The notes under the pieces were generated by a model that saw nothing but the letters and a program-made list of their open reading frames with translations, did no database searches and had not been told where the DNA came from. Both the position numbers and the translations under genes were made by a program. A stretch of DNA of 64,000 bases from JAGVSR01 sp964458265 (GTDB lineage: Bacteria; Pseudomonadota; Alphaproteobacteria; Rhizobiales; Hyphomicrobiaceae): the NCBI GenBank assembly GCA_964458265.1, contig CAYWIF010000010.1, positions 25,900 through 89,899 of the forward strand, in the 5' to 3' direction. Of this stretch, positions 62,444 to 64,000 are shown piece after piece. How positions within the stretch are numbered: position 1 is the stretch's first letter; the number at the start of each line of letters is the position of its first letter.

Positions 62444-63529
62444 TCAGGTGAGGCTCGGACGCGGTTGTGGCGCACTGGCCGCCGTCGGTTCTGGGCGGCG
62501 TTCATAGCTCTGGCGCAAGCGCAGAAATGGCTTCTCGATCAAGTGGTAGGAAACGCAAGCGATCGCCACCATCAGTGGGAACACGAGGATCGCGAAGGAA
62601 AGGGCCACCGGAAATGACGCCATGTCGAATCCGGCATGGGTCAGTTGTTTGACGATCGTCGGATAGAAGATGAAGTGCAACAGATAGATCGAGTAGGAGA
62701 CCTCGCCGATCTTCGCCAATCCATGATCGATGCGCTGGGGCAGCTTCACGTTTGAGAATTCATAGCCGACGATGGCGGCTCCGAGCGCCAGTCCCTGCAA
62801 CGTGGGAATGACGATCCATAGCGGCGAGTGCGTCGTGCCCCAGAACCCGCCGGCCAGGTTGAACTGGTGCCAGCCAATGACAATGGCGGCGAGAGCGGTG
62901 GCGAGAAGCTTGCCGGCATGGCGGCGGATCGCGTCGCGCTTGGCCAGTTCGTGCCACAGCATTCCCGCAACAAACAGATCGATGCAGCCGCCGATCGTCC
63001 AATAGCTGAGATCCTGGACGTTGCCTGTCGCTGCCCATACCCCAAAGCGCATCACGATCGACGCCATGAAGAGGGCGACCAGTGCCCCGGTGCGGTTGCC
63101 GCGCTGTAGCCAGAGGATCGCGGGGAACAGCGCGTAGAAGTGGAGTTCGACGGCGACCGACCATGCGCCACTGTGCCAGACGGGCAGGAAGAAGCCTTTC
63201 AAGAGGGCCTGAAGACCCATGTCGCCACGCGCGGCCCAGTAGGCGAGCACAACGGCGAGCAGGGGGACGAGCCGGAGAAAGCGGTTCTTGTAAAAGCGCC
63301 GAAGATCGAGCGGGCGTCCATCGATAATCTTTGCAAACAGGTAGCCCGACAGCGTCATGAACAGGGCGACGCCGATATGGCCTTCCTCGAGAAGCGACAG
63401 CGGCAGAAAAGCCGGGACCAGATCGAAGGGCACGTGGACGTGAACGAAGTGCCAGCAATAGACCAGGAACGCCGCAATCGCGCGGACGTGGTCCAGCTTG
63501 CTGACATACAACCCCGAACTCGACCGCAT
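62444..63529 (-). CDS. Acyltransferase 3 family membrane protein
   Basis: A 361-residue protein from ATG 63529 with about ten membrane helices. The family motifs are clear: KLDHVRAIAAFLVYCWHFVHV with the conserved His, FMTLSGYLFAKIIDG, YKNRFLRLVPLLAVV, SVAVELHFYALFPAI and YLLHFIFYPTIV. It probably acylates a surface polysaccharide or lipid. The frame continues to 63571 upstream with no family likeness. It is the second acyltransferase in the window and not close to the first (18626-19672) in sequence. Confidence 0.92.
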   Translation of the reverse strand: MRSSSGLYVSKLDHVRAIAAFLVYCWHFVHVHVPFDLVPAFLPLSLLEEGHIGVALFMTLSGYLFAKIIDGRPLDLRRFYKNRFLRLVPLLAVVLAYWAARGDMGLQALLKGFFLPVWHSGAWSVAVELHFYALFPAILWLQRGNRTGALVALFMASIVMRFGVWAATGNVQDLSYWTIGGCIDLFVAGMLWHELAKRDAIRRHAGKLLATALAAIVIGWHQFNLAGGFWGTTHSPLWIVIPTLQGLALGAAIVGYEFSNVKLPQRIDHGLAKIGEVSYSIYLLHFIFYPTIVKQLTHAGFDMASFPVALSFAILVFPLMVAIACVSYHLIEKPFLRLRQSYERRPEPTAASAPQPRPSLT

Positions 63530-63733
63530 CGGATGGCGCCCCCGTCCCCAACCGGGATACTCTAGCCGCAAGGGCTTAATCGTCGGTGTTCATCTCCCGT
63601 GGAACCAGTCGTGCGGCCGGCGCAATGCCGGCTCCCTGGAGGGGTGTTGTGTGCTTGACTTCACCGGGCCGAACCCGTAGTGAACGCCCCGTGACACGCG
63701 CGATGCGGTTCGCTCGCGCGCTCGACCGGTTTT

Positions 63734-63810
63734 GCGGGAGTAGCTCAGTTGGTTAGAGCGCCGCCCTGTCACGGCGGAGGCCGCGGGTTCAAGTCCCGTC
63801 TCTCGCGCCA
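63734..63810 (+). tRNA. tRNA-Asp (anticodon GTC)
   Basis: Complete 77-base cloverleaf with encoded CCA. Acceptor GCGGGAG pairs with CTCTCGC (one G-T); the anticodon loop CTGTCAC carries GTC; the T-loop reads GGTTCAAGTCC. Followed 21 bp later by two copies of the structured repeat. Confidence 0.96.
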
Positions 63811-63831
63811 TTTTTCCTTGGACATGGTTGC

Positions 63832-63925
63832 CTCACGCGCGCTGTTCTGACCGCTATGCGGTCAGGCGCGCTCCGGCGGGGCGGCGCTTGCGCCGGGCGG
63901 CCTTGCCGCCTTGCCCTTCGGGCCG
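63832..63925 (+). repeat. Structured intergenic repeat, copy E
   Basis: CTCAC, GCGCGC, TGTT, CTGACCGC, loop TAT, GCGGTCAG, GCGCGC, then GGCGC TT GCGCC, GGCGGC CTT GCCGCC and CCC TTC GGG. Same order of elements as copies A and B. Confidence 0.75.
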
Positions 63926-63934
63926 AGTTGATCA

Positions 63935-64000
63935 CTCACGCGCGCTGTTCTGACCGCTTTGCGGTCAGGGGCGCTCCGGCGGGGCGGCGCTTGCGCCGGG
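63935..64000 (+). repeat. Structured intergenic repeat, copy F (cut by the window edge)
   Basis: CTCAC, GCGCGC, TGTT, CTGACCGC, loop TTT, GCGGTCAG, GGGCGC, then GGCGC TT GCGCC at the window end. It is nearly identical to copy E and follows it 9 bp later. Confidence 0.75.

Noticed and set aside
63590..63811. Open frame on the - strand beginning MARETGLEPAASAV
   Set aside because: It is the antisense of tRNA-Asp and flanks; this peptide is a well-known annotation artefact, not a gene.

Overview
The window (about 62-65% GC by eye) reads as one contiguous stretch of an alphaproteobacterial chromosome, most likely from the order Hyphomicrobiales (Rhizobiales). Reasons: the gene order ssb ... gyrA-coaD-ppi-ppi ... 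queA-tgt, the tig-clpP-clpX-lon-hup block, an alphaproteobacterial type LexA box (GAAC-N7-GAAC) before ssb, GANTC (CcrM-type) sites, an OpgD-like glucan protein and DUF1223/DUF2269/BLUF family genes. No phage, transposase, integrase or CRISPR array is visible.

Layout. 1-3.4 kb: 3' end of glnE, then a four-gene unit of an EF-hand protein, an ECF-type sigma factor, a one-pass membrane protein (candidate anti-sigma) and a CnrR/ZraP-like metal sensor. 3.4-7.2 kb: a membrane histidine kinase with a decayed ATPase domain behind a GANTC-rich promoter, and aminopeptidase N. 7.3-14.1 kb: nitrogen/amine catabolism: an EutR-like AraC regulator divergent from an ethanolamine permease and the B12-dependent ethanolamine ammonia-lyase (eutB, eutC), then an Lrp-type regulator divergent from alanine dehydrogenase. 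14.2-24.5 kb: accessory region of small exported proteins, lipoproteins, a Crp/Fnr regulator, an acyltransferase and a BLUF blue-light sensor. 24.6-33.3 kb: uvrA and ssb, normally neighbours in this group, here separated by about 5 kb of small lineage-specific genes, a tandem duplication and a decayed porin gene. 33.3-42.9 kb: PRC-barrel protein, gyrA, coaD, two cyclophilins, DUF423, polyphosphate kinase 2, queA, tgt. 42.9-53.5 kb: DUF1223 protein, EamA transporter, tRNA-Lys, sseA, opgD-like gene, an RND efflux pair and an outer-membrane barrel protein. 53.8-61.2 kb: tRNA-Leu, trigger factor, ClpP, ClpX, Lon and HU, a protein quality-control cluster. 61.2-64 kb: tRNA-Val, DUF1993 protein, acyltransferase, tRNA-Asp and several copies of a structured intergenic repeat.

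The most interesting unexplained signals are (i) a dispersed, roughly 95-bp intergenic repeat made of consecutive hairpins whose stems differ between copies by compensatory changes, (ii) five GANTC sites in 76 bp before a kinase gene whose ATP-binding motifs are lost, (iii) three independent tandem duplications of small exported proteins within 15 kb, (iv) quinolone-resistance-type residues in GyrA, and (v) a Tgt lacking two of three zinc cysteines. Everything here comes from reading the sequence; no database search was run.
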